NCBI GenBank assembly: GCA_019415335.1
Contig: DXKH01000051.1
Location: 69,457 to 133,456 of the forward strand
Length of the DNA: 64,000 nucleotides
Direction of reading: 5' to 3'
Origin: Citrobacter sp.
GTDB lineage: Bacteria > Pseudomonadota > Gammaproteobacteria > Enterobacterales > Enterobacteriaceae
This document shows positions 52,102-63,237 of this stretch, one piece after another (the first letter of the stretch is position 1; each line of letters opens with the position of its first letter). The position numbers and the translations under genes were made by a program. The notes below the pieces were generated by a model, which was not told where the DNA came from, ran no database searches, and was given only the letters and a program-made list of their open reading frames with translations.

Positions 52102-52123
52102 TTCGCTCCCTACGGGGAGCGAA
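52102..52123 (+). terminator. Hairpin after ygdQ
   Basis: TTCGCTCCC-TAC-GGGGAGCGAA stem with a pyrimidine-rich CTTCTCTC tail, eight bases after the ygdQ stop. Weak U content, so moderate confidence only. Confidence 0.5.
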
Positions 52124-52230
52124 CTTCTCTCTATCTCCGCTCTCAGTTTAAGATTTTACTGCTTTTTCTGCCCATAACTTCAGGTTATTACTAGACTATT
52201 ATCAGACGCAGGCCACGTGAGGATAAATGG

Positions 52231-52449
52231 ATGAAAAAATGGGCAGTGATAATTTCCGCAGTAGGGCTGGCTTTTGCTGTTTCCGGCTGTAGCAGCGATT
52301 ATGTAATGGCGACCAAAGATGGTCGGATGATCCTGACCGACGGGAAACCCGAGATTGATGACGATACCGGTCTGGTGAGCTACCACGACCAGCAAGGCAA
52401 CGCCATGCAAATTAACCGTGACGACGTTTCTCAAATCATTGAACGTTGA
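52231..52449 (+). CDS. ygdR: Small lipoprotein YgdR (DUF903)
   Basis: 72 residues. Signal [20 protein letters not shown] with lipobox VSGC (C20). The mature domain has the same [17 protein letters not shown] pattern as YgdI, and the two end alike ([10 protein letters not shown] and NRTDVKEMVE). The two are therefore paralogues 28 kb apart. SH3-like fold in known structures of the family; function unknown. Likely monocistronic. Confidence 0.92.
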
Positions 52450-52454
52450 GGGTT

Positions 52455-52488
52455 GAGGTCAGCCGTGCTGCTGGCCTTAACAATTTTT
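52455..52488 (+). terminator. Terminator of ygdR
   Basis: AGGTCAGC / GCTGGCCTT stem, then AACAATTTTTCTTCC, immediately after the ygdR stop. Confidence 0.55.
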
Positions 52489-52556
52489 CTTCCCTTTTTC
52501 CCTTCCCTCAGCCATTTTTATAATCCTTATGTCGTGATTATAAAAAGGAAACGGCT

Positions 52557-53597
52557 ATGCAATATCACCGTATACCCCACAGCTCGCTTGAAGTTAGTAC
52601 ACTGGGGCTGGGCACAATGACGTTTGGTGAACAAAATAGCGAAGCCGACGCACATGCACAGCTCAACTATGCCGTCGCCAACGGCATCAACCTGATCGAC
52701 GTGGCCGAAATGTACCCGGTCCCGCCGCGCCCGGAAACCCAGGGGCTCACCGAAACTTACGTCGGAAACTGGCTGGCCAAACATGGCAACCGTGAAAAGC
52801 TGATTGTCGCCTCCAAGGTCAGCGGCCCGTCGCGTAATAACGACAACAGCATTCGCCCGAATCAGGCCCTGGATCGTAAAAACATTCGTGAAGCGCTGCA
52901 CGACAGCCTGAAGCGCCTGCAGACCGATTATCTGGATCTCTACCAGATCCACTGGCCGCAGCGCCCGACCAACTGTTTTGGCAAGCTCGGCTACAGCTGG
53001 ACCGATGCCGCGCCGGTGGTGTCGCTACTGGATACGCTGGATGCGCTGGCCGAGTTCCAGCGCGCGGGCAAAATCCGCTACATCGGCGTCTCGAATGAAA
53101 CCGCCTTTGGCGTGATGCGCTATCTGCATCTGGCGGATAAGCATGATCTGCCGCGCATTGTCACCATCCAGAACCCTTACAGCCTGGTCAATCGTAGTTT
53201 TGAAGTGGGCCTGGCGGAAGTGAGTCAGTACGAAGGCGTCGAACTGCTGGCCTATTCCTGCCTGGGATTTGGCACGCTGACCGGTAAATACCTGAACGGT
53301 GCGAAACCTGCCGGAGCGCGCAATACGCTGTTTAGCCGCTTTACCCGCTACAGCAGCGAGCAGACGCAAAAAGCCGTGGCGGCGTATGTCGATATCGCCA
53401 GACGCCATAACCTCGATCCGGCGCAGATGGCGCTGGCGTTCGTTCGTCGTCAGCCGTTTGTTGCCAGTACGCTGCTGGGTGCCACCACCATGGAACAACT
53501 GAAAACCAACGTTGAGAGCTTACATCTGACGTTAAGCGAAGAGGTGTTGGCGGAGATTGAAGCGGTGCATCAGGTTTACACCTATCCTGCACCCTAA
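52557..53597 (+). CDS. tas: Aldo-keto reductase Tas
   Basis: NADP(H)-dependent aldo-keto reductase, 346 residues. The catalytic tyrosine is in VAEMYPVPPRPETQ and the lysine in LIVASKVSGPSRN; NAD(P)-binding motifs near the C terminus include LLGATTMEQLKTNVES. Named for suppressing tyrosine auxotrophy in E. coli; the natural substrate is unknown. ATG at 52557 follows AAAAAGGAAACGG. Monocistronic, convergent with lplT. Confidence 0.95.
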   Translation: MQYHRIPHSSLEVSTLGLGTMTFGEQNSEADAHAQLNYAVANGINLIDVAEMYPVPPRPETQGLTETYVGNWLAKHGNREKLIVASKVSGPSRNNDNSIRPNQALDRKNIREALHDSLKRLQTDYLDLYQIHWPQRPTNCFGKLGYSWTDAAPVVSLLDTLDALAEFQRAGKIRYIGVSNETAFGVMRYLHLADKHDLPRIVTIQNPYSLVNRSFEVGLAEVSQYEGVELLAYSCLGFGTLTGKYLNGAKPAGARNTLFSRFTRYSSEQTQKAVAAYVDIARRHNLDPAQMALAFVRRQPFVASTLLGATTMEQLKTNVESLHLTLSEEVLAEIEAVHQVYTYPAP

Positions 53598-53603
53598 TAG
53601 AAG

Positions 53604-53626
53604 CGCGCCGGAGGCATTCCGGCGCG
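53604..53626. terminator. Bidirectional terminator between tas and lplT
   Basis: Perfect nine-base arms CGCGCCGGA / TCCGGCGCG with short T and A tracts on either side, between convergent genes. Confidence 0.7.
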
Positions 53627-53630
53627 TTAA

Positions 53631-57153
<3,523 letters not shown>

Positions 57154-57269
57154 ATCTTGATTGTGGTCGGTGCGTGACCGCTTCGCCAGCGAGAAAACGC
57201 AAAGGAATGATGGGAAATGCAACCAGTTGTGTAAATTATCGCTTACTGTTACAGATTGCCGGAATAGCA

Positions 57270-57353
57270 AAAAAAAACCTGCGCCACTGGCGCAGGCTGG
57301 TGTAATTCGTGTGCTCAACCCGAAAGTTGACTTCACCTATCAATACCTCTGGG
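57270..57353 (-). ncRNA. omrB: OmrB small RNA
   Basis: About 84 bases. Shares the 5' targeting end CCCAGAGGTATTGATAGGTG with OmrA and a similar 3' terminator (GCCTGCGCCAGTGGCGCAGG then U-run), but the middle (AAGTCAACTTTCGGGTTGAG) differs. Same function class and same OmpR control as OmrA. A ten-base block TCGCTGGCGA lies 30-40 bases upstream of each 5' end (57183-57192 and 57384-57393). Confidence 0.97.
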
Positions 57354-57538
57354 ATCTCAACTTTATCAAGCTGCCTGGAAGCGTCGCCAGCGAACAATCG
57401 CAACAGCCCTTCGCAAAGTGTAACTAATGGTTTGCATCGTTCGATTTTTGTCTTATTTCCGGGGGTTTTGCTCACATTTGCCGCGTCGGAACAGGCAATC
57501 TGCTTGAACCAGCAGACGTTTTCCGTAACACTGACAGA

Positions 57539-57554
57539 ATGTAAGCGTTTACCC
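57539..57554. promoter_or_regulatory. GalR operator of galR
   Basis: ATGTAAGCGTTTACCC contains the palindromic GTAA-N4-TTAC core of gal operators (consensus GTGTAANCGNTTACAC), ending 15 bases before the galR ATG. Supports autoregulation by GalR or cross-control by GalS. Confidence 0.8.
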
Positions 57555-57569
57555 ACAATAGGTACTATC

Positions 57570-58598
57570 ATGGCGACCATAAAGGATGTAGCCCGACTGG
57601 CTGGTGTATCAGTCGCCACCGTTTCTCGCGTCATCAACGATTCCCCCAAAGCCAGCGAAGCGTCACGCCTGGCGGTGACCAGTGCGATGGAGTCGCTCAG
57701 CTACCATCCCAATGCTAACGCGCGCGCGCTGGCGCAGCAGTCCACCGAAACCATCGGTCTGGTGGTTGGCGATGTTTCCGACCCTTTTTTCGGCGCGATG
57801 GTGAAAGCCGTCGAGCAGGTCTCCTATAACACCGGCAATTTTTTACTGATTGGCAATGGCTACCATAATGAACAAAAAGAGCGTCAGGCGATCGAGCAAC
57901 TCATTCGTCACCGCTGTGCCGCGCTCGTCGTTCACGCCAAGATGATCCCGGATGCCGATCTGGCGTCATTAATGAAGCAAATTCCCGGCATGGTGCTGAT
58001 CAACCGGATCCTGCCCGGTTTCGAACAGCGCTGTGTGGCGCTGGATGACCGCTACGGCGCCTGGCTGGCGACCCGTCATCTGATCCAACAAGGCCACACC
58101 CGCATTGGCTATCTCTGCTCGAATCATTCCATTTCAGACGCTGAAGATCGTCTTAAAGGCTATTACGATGCCCTTGAAGAGAGCCATCTCCCGGTCAACG
58201 ATCGCCTTGTGACGTTTGGCGAACCGGACGAAAGCGGCGGTGAGCAGGCGATGACCGAACTGTTAGGCCGCGGCAGAAACTTCACCGCGGTGGCCTGTTA
58301 TAACGACTCCATGGCCGCTGGCGCGATGGGCGTGCTGAATGATAACGGCGTTGACGTCCCGGCAGAGATCTCGTTGATCGGCTTTGATGACGTGCTGGTT
58401 TCGCGCTACGTTCGTCCGCGCCTGACCACCGTGCGTTATCCCATCGTGACGATGGCGACGCAGGCCGCAGAACTGGCGCTTGCGCTGGCGGAAAAACGCC
58501 CGCTGCCGGATGTCACCCATGTCTTCAGCCCTACGCTGGTCCGTCGCCATTCCGTGACGACGCCAGTGGATGCGGGCAATGCGTCATCAAACGAGTAA
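57570..58598 (+). CDS. galR: Galactose operon repressor GalR
   Basis: LacI-family repressor of gal genes, released by D-galactose. 342 residues. N-terminal headpiece MATIKDVARLAGVSVATVSR with the recognition helix VATVSR, hinge helix NARALAQQ, and periplasmic-binding-like core (IGLVVGDVSDPFFG...). The ATG at 57570 is the headpiece start; in-frame sequence upstream runs through OmrB. A related regulator gene begins 13 bases after its stop. Confidence 0.97.
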   Translation: MATIKDVARLAGVSVATVSRVINDSPKASEASRLAVTSAMESLSYHPNANARALAQQSTETIGLVVGDVSDPFFGAMVKAVEQVSYNTGNFLLIGNGYHNEQKERQAIEQLIRHRCAALVVHAKMIPDADLASLMKQIPGMVLINRILPGFEQRCVALDDRYGAWLATRHLIQQGHTRIGYLCSNHSISDAEDRLKGYYDALEESHLPVNDRLVTFGEPDESGGEQAMTELLGRGRNFTAVACYNDSMAAGAMGVLNDNGVDVPAEISLIGFDDVLVSRYVRPRLTTVRYPIVTMATQAAELALALAEKRPLPDVTHVFSPTLVRRHSVTTPVDAGNASSNE

Positions 58599-58611
58599 TC
58601 AGGAACGCGCC

Positions 58612-59625
58612 ATGATAACAATGCTGGATGTTTCCCGTCGTGCCGGTGTCTCGAAAGCCACCGTTTCTCGCGTGCTGAACGGCACCGGACAGGTTAAAGA
58701 GAGTACCCGTCAGAAAGTGTTTAAGGCGATGCAGGCGCTGGATTATCGTCCGAACTTTCTGGCCCGCTCGCTGGCGAACCGGACCAGCAACAGCATTGGA
58801 CTGGTCGTGTCGACCTTTGATGGCTTCTACTTTGGTCGCCTGCTACAGCAAGCCTCGCGGCAGACTGAGTCTCACGGCAAACAGTTGATTGTGACCGATG
58901 GTCACGATACACCGGAGCGCGAACAAGAAGCGGTGCAGATGCTGGCCGATCGGCAGTGTGACGCCATCATTCTCTACACCCGTTACATGAGCGAAAAAGC
59001 GATCCTCGCGCTGGCGGATTCGATCACGATGCCGTTGATTATCATCAACCGTGACGTCAGCCTCGCCCGTGAACGCGCCATCTTTTTTGAGCAGGAAGAC
59101 GCGGCATTTCAGGCGGTGGACTACCTGATTTCCCAGGGACATCGCGAGATCGCCTGTATTACCGTGCCGGGACATACGCCGACCGGGAAGTCGCGTTTGA
59201 TGGGCTATCGCAAGGCACTGGAGAAAAATGGCATCGCCTGGGATCCCGCAAAGGTGAAGTATGGCGATTCCAGCATGACGCGCGGCTATGACGCCTGTAA
59301 TGAACTGCTGCAGGAAGGGGTGACGTTCAGCGCCCTGTTCGCCTGTAACGACGACATGGCACTGGGCGCGTCGAAGGCCCTGCACCAGGCCGGGCTTAAC
59401 ATTCCGCAGGATGTGTCACTGTTTGGATTTGACGATGCACCGAGTGCGAAATGGCTTGAACCGGGATTGTCGACGGTTTATCTCCCCATCGACACGATGA
59501 TCACCACGGCTATCGACCAGGCGATCCGTATGGTCAATGGCGAAGAGGTCGAACCGATCCCCCCCTTTACCGGCACGCTGGTGTTGCGCGACTCGGTGAC
59601 TACCGGGCCGTATTTTAACGCATAA
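58612..59625 (+). CDS. LacI-family transcriptional regulator, AscG-like
   Basis: 337 residues. Headpiece MITMLDVSRRAGVSKATVSR with recognition residues SKATVSR, closest in my recollection to AscG-type repressors. The hinge is NFLARSLANRTSN, and the sugar-binding core ends LVLRDSVTTGPYFNA. I chose the ATG at 58612 over an in-frame ATG at 58570, which lies inside galR. It starts 13 bases after galR and probably shares its transcript. Salmonella has a LacI-family gene at this position; E. coli K-12 does not. Its inducer and targets cannot be told from the sequence; no sugar genes adjoin it. Confidence 0.88.
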   Translation: MITMLDVSRRAGVSKATVSRVLNGTGQVKESTRQKVFKAMQALDYRPNFLARSLANRTSNSIGLVVSTFDGFYFGRLLQQASRQTESHGKQLIVTDGHDTPEREQEAVQMLADRQCDAIILYTRYMSEKAILALADSITMPLIIINRDVSLARERAIFFEQEDAAFQAVDYLISQGHREIACITVPGHTPTGKSRLMGYRKALEKNGIAWDPAKVKYGDSSMTRGYDACNELLQEGVTFSALFACNDDMALGASKALHQAGLNIPQDVSLFGFDDAPSAKWLEPGLSTVYLPIDTMITTAIDQAIRMVNGEEVEPIPPFTGTLVLRDSVTTGPYFNA

Positions 59626-59652
59626 ATCGTAATGCGTTCTACGCGACGTAAT

Positions 59653-59720
59653 GCCTGATGGCGCTTCGCTTATCAGGCCTACAAACGACGGTAACGCCGC
59701 AGGCCGGATAAACCGCCGCC
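59653..59720. repeat. REP sequences between the LacI regulator and lysA
   Basis: GCCTGATGGCGCT...TTATCAGGC at 59653-59678, followed by a degenerate unit GCCGGATAAACCGCC near 59703-59720, between convergent genes. Confidence 0.7.
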
Positions 59721-59730
59721 CGACAAGAAA

Positions 59731-60993
59731 TCAAAACACTTCCAGCGCTAACAGCTCCTCAATGGTCTGGCGACGGCGAATCAGTCGCGCCTGACCGTTG
59801 TCAAATAACACTTCCGGCAGCAGCGGACGGCTGTTGTAGTTCGACGACATTGACGCACCGTACGCGCCGGTATCATGCAGCACCAGATAATCTCCCGGTG
59901 CCACCACCGGCAACGCGCGGGTTTCTACTTTGCCGCCCTCTTGCTGAGTAAAGACGTCGCCAGATTCACATAGCGGCCCGGCGACGACCGTGTCGACCCG
60001 CGGCGCGTTCTCCAGTGAACGACCATCCGCCGCCAGCGCGGTAATATGATGATAGCTGCCGTACATCGCCGGGCGCATCAGATCGTTAAAACCCGCATCT
60101 ACCAGTACGAAATGGCGACTGCCCATCTGCTTCACGCTACGTACCTGGGTGACCAGCACACCTGACTGAGCAACGAGAAAACGTCCGGGCTCAATTTCCA
60201 GCTTAACGTGATGCCCCAGATGACGGGCGATCTGCTCGCGTGCGGCGTTCCACAGGCCAAAGTAATGCCGTGTGTCTACTGCCTCTTCGTCATCATGATA
60301 AGGAATCGACAGGCCGCCACCGGCGGAGATCGCCTCCAGATCCTGACCGAAATCCAGCACCTGACGCACCATCGCGCCGCACACCTGCTCCAGATGACCA
60401 TAATCAACGCCTGAACCGATGTGCATGTGAATGCCGACCAGTTTCAGTTGATGACGCTGCATTACCGCCAGCGCCTGCGGCAAATCGGTATGCCAGATGC
60501 CGTGTTTGCTGTTTTCACCGCCGGTATTGGTTTTCTGACTGTGGCCGTGACCAAAGCCCGGATTAACGCGCAGCCAGACGCGATGACCCGGCGAGACCTG
60601 CCCAAGCTGATCGAGCATATCGACAGAACCCGCATTGACCGGAATGCGCAATTCGCTGACGCGGGCCAGGGTGGCGTTATCAATCACATCGGCGGTAAAC
60701 ACGATGTCATCCGGATGCGTTTGCGGATCGTATCCCGCTGCCAGCGCCCGCTCGATTTCGCCTAATGACACGGAGTCTACTTTGACGCCCTGCTCACGCA
60801 TTAAGCGCAGAATATGAATATTGGAGCAGGCCTTCTGCGCGAAGCGCACCACATCAAACTGTTGCAGCGCCGCAATCTGGCGACGAACGATCTGTGCGTC
60901 GTAAACCCAGACCGGGCAGCCAAATTCGGCTGGCAACCTGAGCAGGTTTTCTGCGGTGAGATCGGTATCGGTGCAATACAGTGAATGAGGCAT
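59731..60993 (-). CDS. lysA: Diaminopimelate decarboxylase LysA
   Basis: PLP enzyme making L-lysine from meso-diaminopimelate, the last step of the pathway. 420 residues. The PLP lysine is K54 in FAQKACSNIHIL; glycine-rich phosphate loop SAGGGLSIPYH; cysteine-containing active-site block GPLCESGDVF. C-terminal DTGAYGASMSSNYNSRPL. Divergent from lysR with a 117-base gap that should contain the LysR operator. Confidence 0.97.
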   Translation of the reverse strand: MPHSLYCTDTDLTAENLLRLPAEFGCPVWVYDAQIVRRQIAALQQFDVVRFAQKACSNIHILRLMREQGVKVDSVSLGEIERALAAGYDPQTHPDDIVFTADVIDNATLARVSELRIPVNAGSVDMLDQLGQVSPGHRVWLRVNPGFGHGHSQKTNTGGENSKHGIWHTDLPQALAVMQRHQLKLVGIHMHIGSGVDYGHLEQVCGAMVRQVLDFGQDLEAISAGGGLSIPYHDDEEAVDTRHYFGLWNAAREQIARHLGHHVKLEIEPGRFLVAQSGVLVTQVRSVKQMGSRHFVLVDAGFNDLMRPAMYGSYHHITALAADGRSLENAPRVDTVVAGPLCESGDVFTQQEGGKVETRALPVVAPGDYLVLHDTGAYGASMSSNYNSRPLLPEVLFDNGQARLIRRRQTIEELLALEVF

Positions 60994-61110
60994 AACGGGC
61001 TCCGGACATGACGTTTTTTATGATTACGCCACATTGCGAAGAGAATAAAAAATATCGTTTTATACCGACTCTATGCAAAAATGATATGGTTTTTATTCAG
61101 CGAGGTGATT

Positions 61111-62046
61111 ATGGCTGCCGTTAACTTACGTCATATTGAAATCTTTCATGCGGTCATGACCGCCGGAAACCTGACCGAAGCCGCGCGGTTGCTGCATACG
61201 TCACAGCCTACCGTCAGTCGTGAACTGGCGCGCTTTGAAAAAGTGCTGGGATTAACGCTGTTCGAACGTACGCGCGGTCGCCTGCATCCAACGGTTCAGG
61301 GGTTACGTCTGTTTGAAGAGGTTCAGCGATCCTGGTACGGGCTGGACAGGATTGTCAGCGCGGCGGAAAGCCTGCGGGAGTTTCGTCAGGGGGAGTTATC
61401 GATTGTCTGTCTGCCAGTCTTTTCACAGTCGCTGTTGCCCGCATTGATTCAGCCGTTTCTCGCCCGCTATCCGGACGTCAGCCTGAACATTGTGCCGCAG
61501 GAGTCACCGCTGCTTGAAGAGTGGCTTTCCGCCCAGCGTCACGATCTGGGGTTGACGGAAACACTGCACACGCCTGCCGGTACGGAACGTACTGAGCTCT
61601 TCTCGCTCGATGAAGTCTGTGTGCTGCCGCCGGGACATCCGCTGGCGGAAAAACCGGTATTAACGCCGCAGGATTTTCAGGGGGAGAACTACATCAGCCT
61701 GTCGCGCACGGACAGTTACCGGCAACTGCTGGATACCCTGTTTAATGAACACGACGTTAAACGGCGGATGGTCGTGGAGACCCACAGCGCGGCGTCAGTG
61801 TGCGCGATGGTACGCGCCGGAGCCGGTCTTTCGGTAGTAAACCCGTTCACCGCGCTGGATTATGCGGCGAGCGGCGTGGTGGTGCGCCGTTTCAGTATTT
61901 CCGTGCCGTTTACTGTCAGCCTGGTCAGGCCCATCCACCGACCTGCTTCCGCGCTGGTTGAGGCTTTCAGCCATCATCTGCAAACCCGCCATCACCTGCT
62001 GGTAACGGCGCTGGAGCAGATCCTCGGGCCGGTTACGACAGCATGA
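61111..62046 (+). CDS. lysR: lysA activator LysR
   Basis: The founder of the LysR family; activates lysA when diaminopimelate is present. 311 residues. N-terminal winged helix-turn-helix ([20 protein letters not shown]...[15 protein letters not shown]), C-terminal effector domain. ATG at 61111 follows GAGGTGA; an in-frame ATG at 61081 lies in the promoter region. Its 3' end overlaps the convergent racD by 14 bases. Confidence 0.96.
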   Translation: MAAVNLRHIEIFHAVMTAGNLTEAARLLHTSQPTVSRELARFEKVLGLTLFERTRGRLHPTVQGLRLFEEVQRSWYGLDRIVSAAESLREFRQGELSIVCLPVFSQSLLPALIQPFLARYPDVSLNIVPQESPLLEEWLSAQRHDLGLTETLHTPAGTERTELFSLDEVCVLPPGHPLAEKPVLTPQDFQGENYISLSRTDSYRQLLDTLFNEHDVKRRMVVETHSAASVCAMVRAGAGLSVVNPFTALDYAASGVVVRRFSISVPFTVSLVRPIHRPASALVEAFSHHLQTRHHLLVTALEQILGPVTTA

Positions 62047-62725
62047 ACGTCACGGCGTCTGCGGCATGGATCGCGGCGGTGTCAAACACCGGGATCGGGC
62101 TACGCTCCACCGGCACCAGAAGACCAATCTCCGTGCAGCCAAAAATGACGCCCTCTGCGCCTTGTGCCGCCAGACTTTCAATCACCTCTACATAGTACTG
62201 ACGCGAGGTCTCGGTAAAGTGTCCGAGGCAAAGCTCATCAAAGATGACCTGGTTGATCTTCGCCCGCGCATCCGCATCGGGTATCAGGCACTCAATGGCA
62301 AACTGCTGTTCCAGGCGACCGCGATAAAAATCCTGCTCCATGGTGTAGCGCGTACCCAGCAGCGCAACCCGGCTCATTCCCTGCGCGGAGATGACGCGCC
62401 CGGTCGCATCGGCAATATGTAAAAAAGGCAGCGAGCAGCGCGATTCGATGGCTTCCGCCACTTTGTGCATCGTGTTGGTACATAAGACGATCCCTTCCGC
62501 CCCCGCCTGCTGCAACCCGATCGCGGCCTGCGCAAGAATGTCTCCGGCTTTGTCCCACTCGCCGCGACTCTGGCACGCTTCAATCTCATGGAAGTCAACG
62601 CTGTGCAGCAACAGGCTTGCAGAATGAAGCCCACCCAGTTGTTGTTTAATCCCTTCGTTAATTAACCGGTAGTACGGGATCGTCGATTCCCAACTCATGC
62701 CGCCTAACAAGCCGATCGTCTTCAT
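62033..62725 (-). CDS. racD: L-aspartate/glutamate-specific racemase RacD (YgeA)
   Basis: PLP-independent amino-acid racemase of the Asp/Glu racemase family, 230 residues. Start [20 protein letters not shown]. The first catalytic site is LCTNTMHK, where T83 takes the usual cysteine position; the second is FGCTEIG with C197. The T83/C197 pair is what I recall from the E. coli enzyme. The ATG at 62723-62725 is chosen over an upstream in-frame ATG that lacks a ribosome site. Convergent with lysR, divergent from kdgF. Confidence 0.94.
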   Translation of the reverse strand: MKTIGLLGGMSWESTIPYYRLINEGIKQQLGGLHSASLLLHSVDFHEIEACQSRGEWDKAGDILAQAAIGLQQAGAEGIVLCTNTMHKVAEAIESRCSLPFLHIADATGRVISAQGMSRVALLGTRYTMEQDFYRGRLEQQFAIECLIPDADARAKINQVIFDELCLGHFTETSRQYYVEVIESLAAQGAEGVIFGCTEIGLLVPVERSPIPVFDTAAIHAADAVTFMLS

Positions 62726-62832
62726 TACCTGCTCCTTCATCAGTGGTTTACCGCAGTGAAGCAAACTTGTGATCAAGTTTCCAGTTCATTTGATCTCCCA
62801 TTTTCTTTGTCACGCGCCTGAGTTAGCTTTAA

Positions 62833-62847
62833 TGAAACATTGTTTCA
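62833..62847. promoter_or_regulatory. KdgR-type operator in front of kdgF
   Basis: TGAAACATTGTTTCA is a perfect palindrome with seven-base arms around one T, flanked by AA on both sides. It agrees with the consensus of KdgR, the repressor of pectin and uronate breakdown genes (TGAAAC-N3-GTTTCA). It ends 16 bases before the kdgF ATG, where binding would block transcription or elongation. Confidence 0.75.
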
Positions 62848-62863
62848 AACAATAGGATCCCGC

Positions 62864-63190
62864 ATGTTTGTTTTCCATAACGAGACGGCGCTTGAAGATC
62901 TGGGTAATGGCGTTACCCGCCGCATCCTCGCGCATAACGGCAAAATGATGGCTGTCGAGGTTAACTTTGAGCAAGGGGCAATTGGCCCGCTGCATCACCA
63001 TCCGCATGAACAACTGACCTACGTGTTATCCGGTGAATTTGAATTTACTATCGGTGACGAGAAGCAGGTGGTACGTGCGGGGGATACGTTGTATAAGCAG
63101 CCGAATATTGTGCACGGCTGTGTCTGCCTGAAGCCGGGAACGCTGCTGGATACCTTTACGCCGGTTCGCGACGATTTTCTCACCGCCTGA
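62864..63190 (+). CDS. kdgF: KdgF-like cupin (unsaturated uronate processing)
   Basis: 108 residues, small single-domain cupin. Cupin motif 1 is GPLHHHPHEQLTYVLSGEFE (three histidines and a glutamine/glutamate region as metal ligands), motif 2 GDTLYKQPNIVHGCVCLKPG. Start MFVFHNETALEDLGNGVTRR and ending LLDTFTPVRDDFL match the KdgF family, which promotes linearisation of 4,5-unsaturated uronates released from pectin or alginate. ATG at 62864 is chosen over an upstream TTG at 62840, which lies within the operator. A KdgR-type operator precedes it. No kduI, kduD or other uronate genes are inside the window. Confidence 0.8.
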   Translation: MFVFHNETALEDLGNGVTRRILAHNGKMMAVEVNFEQGAIGPLHHHPHEQLTYVLSGEFEFTIGDEKQVVRAGDTLYKQPNIVHGCVCLKPGTLLDTFTPVRDDFLTA

Positions 63191-63200
63191 TTTCATCAAT

Positions 63201-63225
63201 AAAAAAGCCACCCCGAGGGGTGGCT
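63201..63225 (-). terminator. Terminator of the right-edge adhesin gene
   Basis: On the minus strand, AGCCACCCC-TC-GGGGTGGCT (stem GCCACCCC/GGGGTGGC) followed by six T, 13 bases after the adhesin stop. On the plus strand it lies just after kdgF but lacks a U-run. Confidence 0.8.
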
Positions 63226-63237
63226 TGAAGGTTTAGC

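Noticed and set aside
57161..57427. Small frames overlapping the aas-galR gap
   Set aside because: They run across OmrA and OmrB and their promoters, and lack ribosome sites or recognised similarity.
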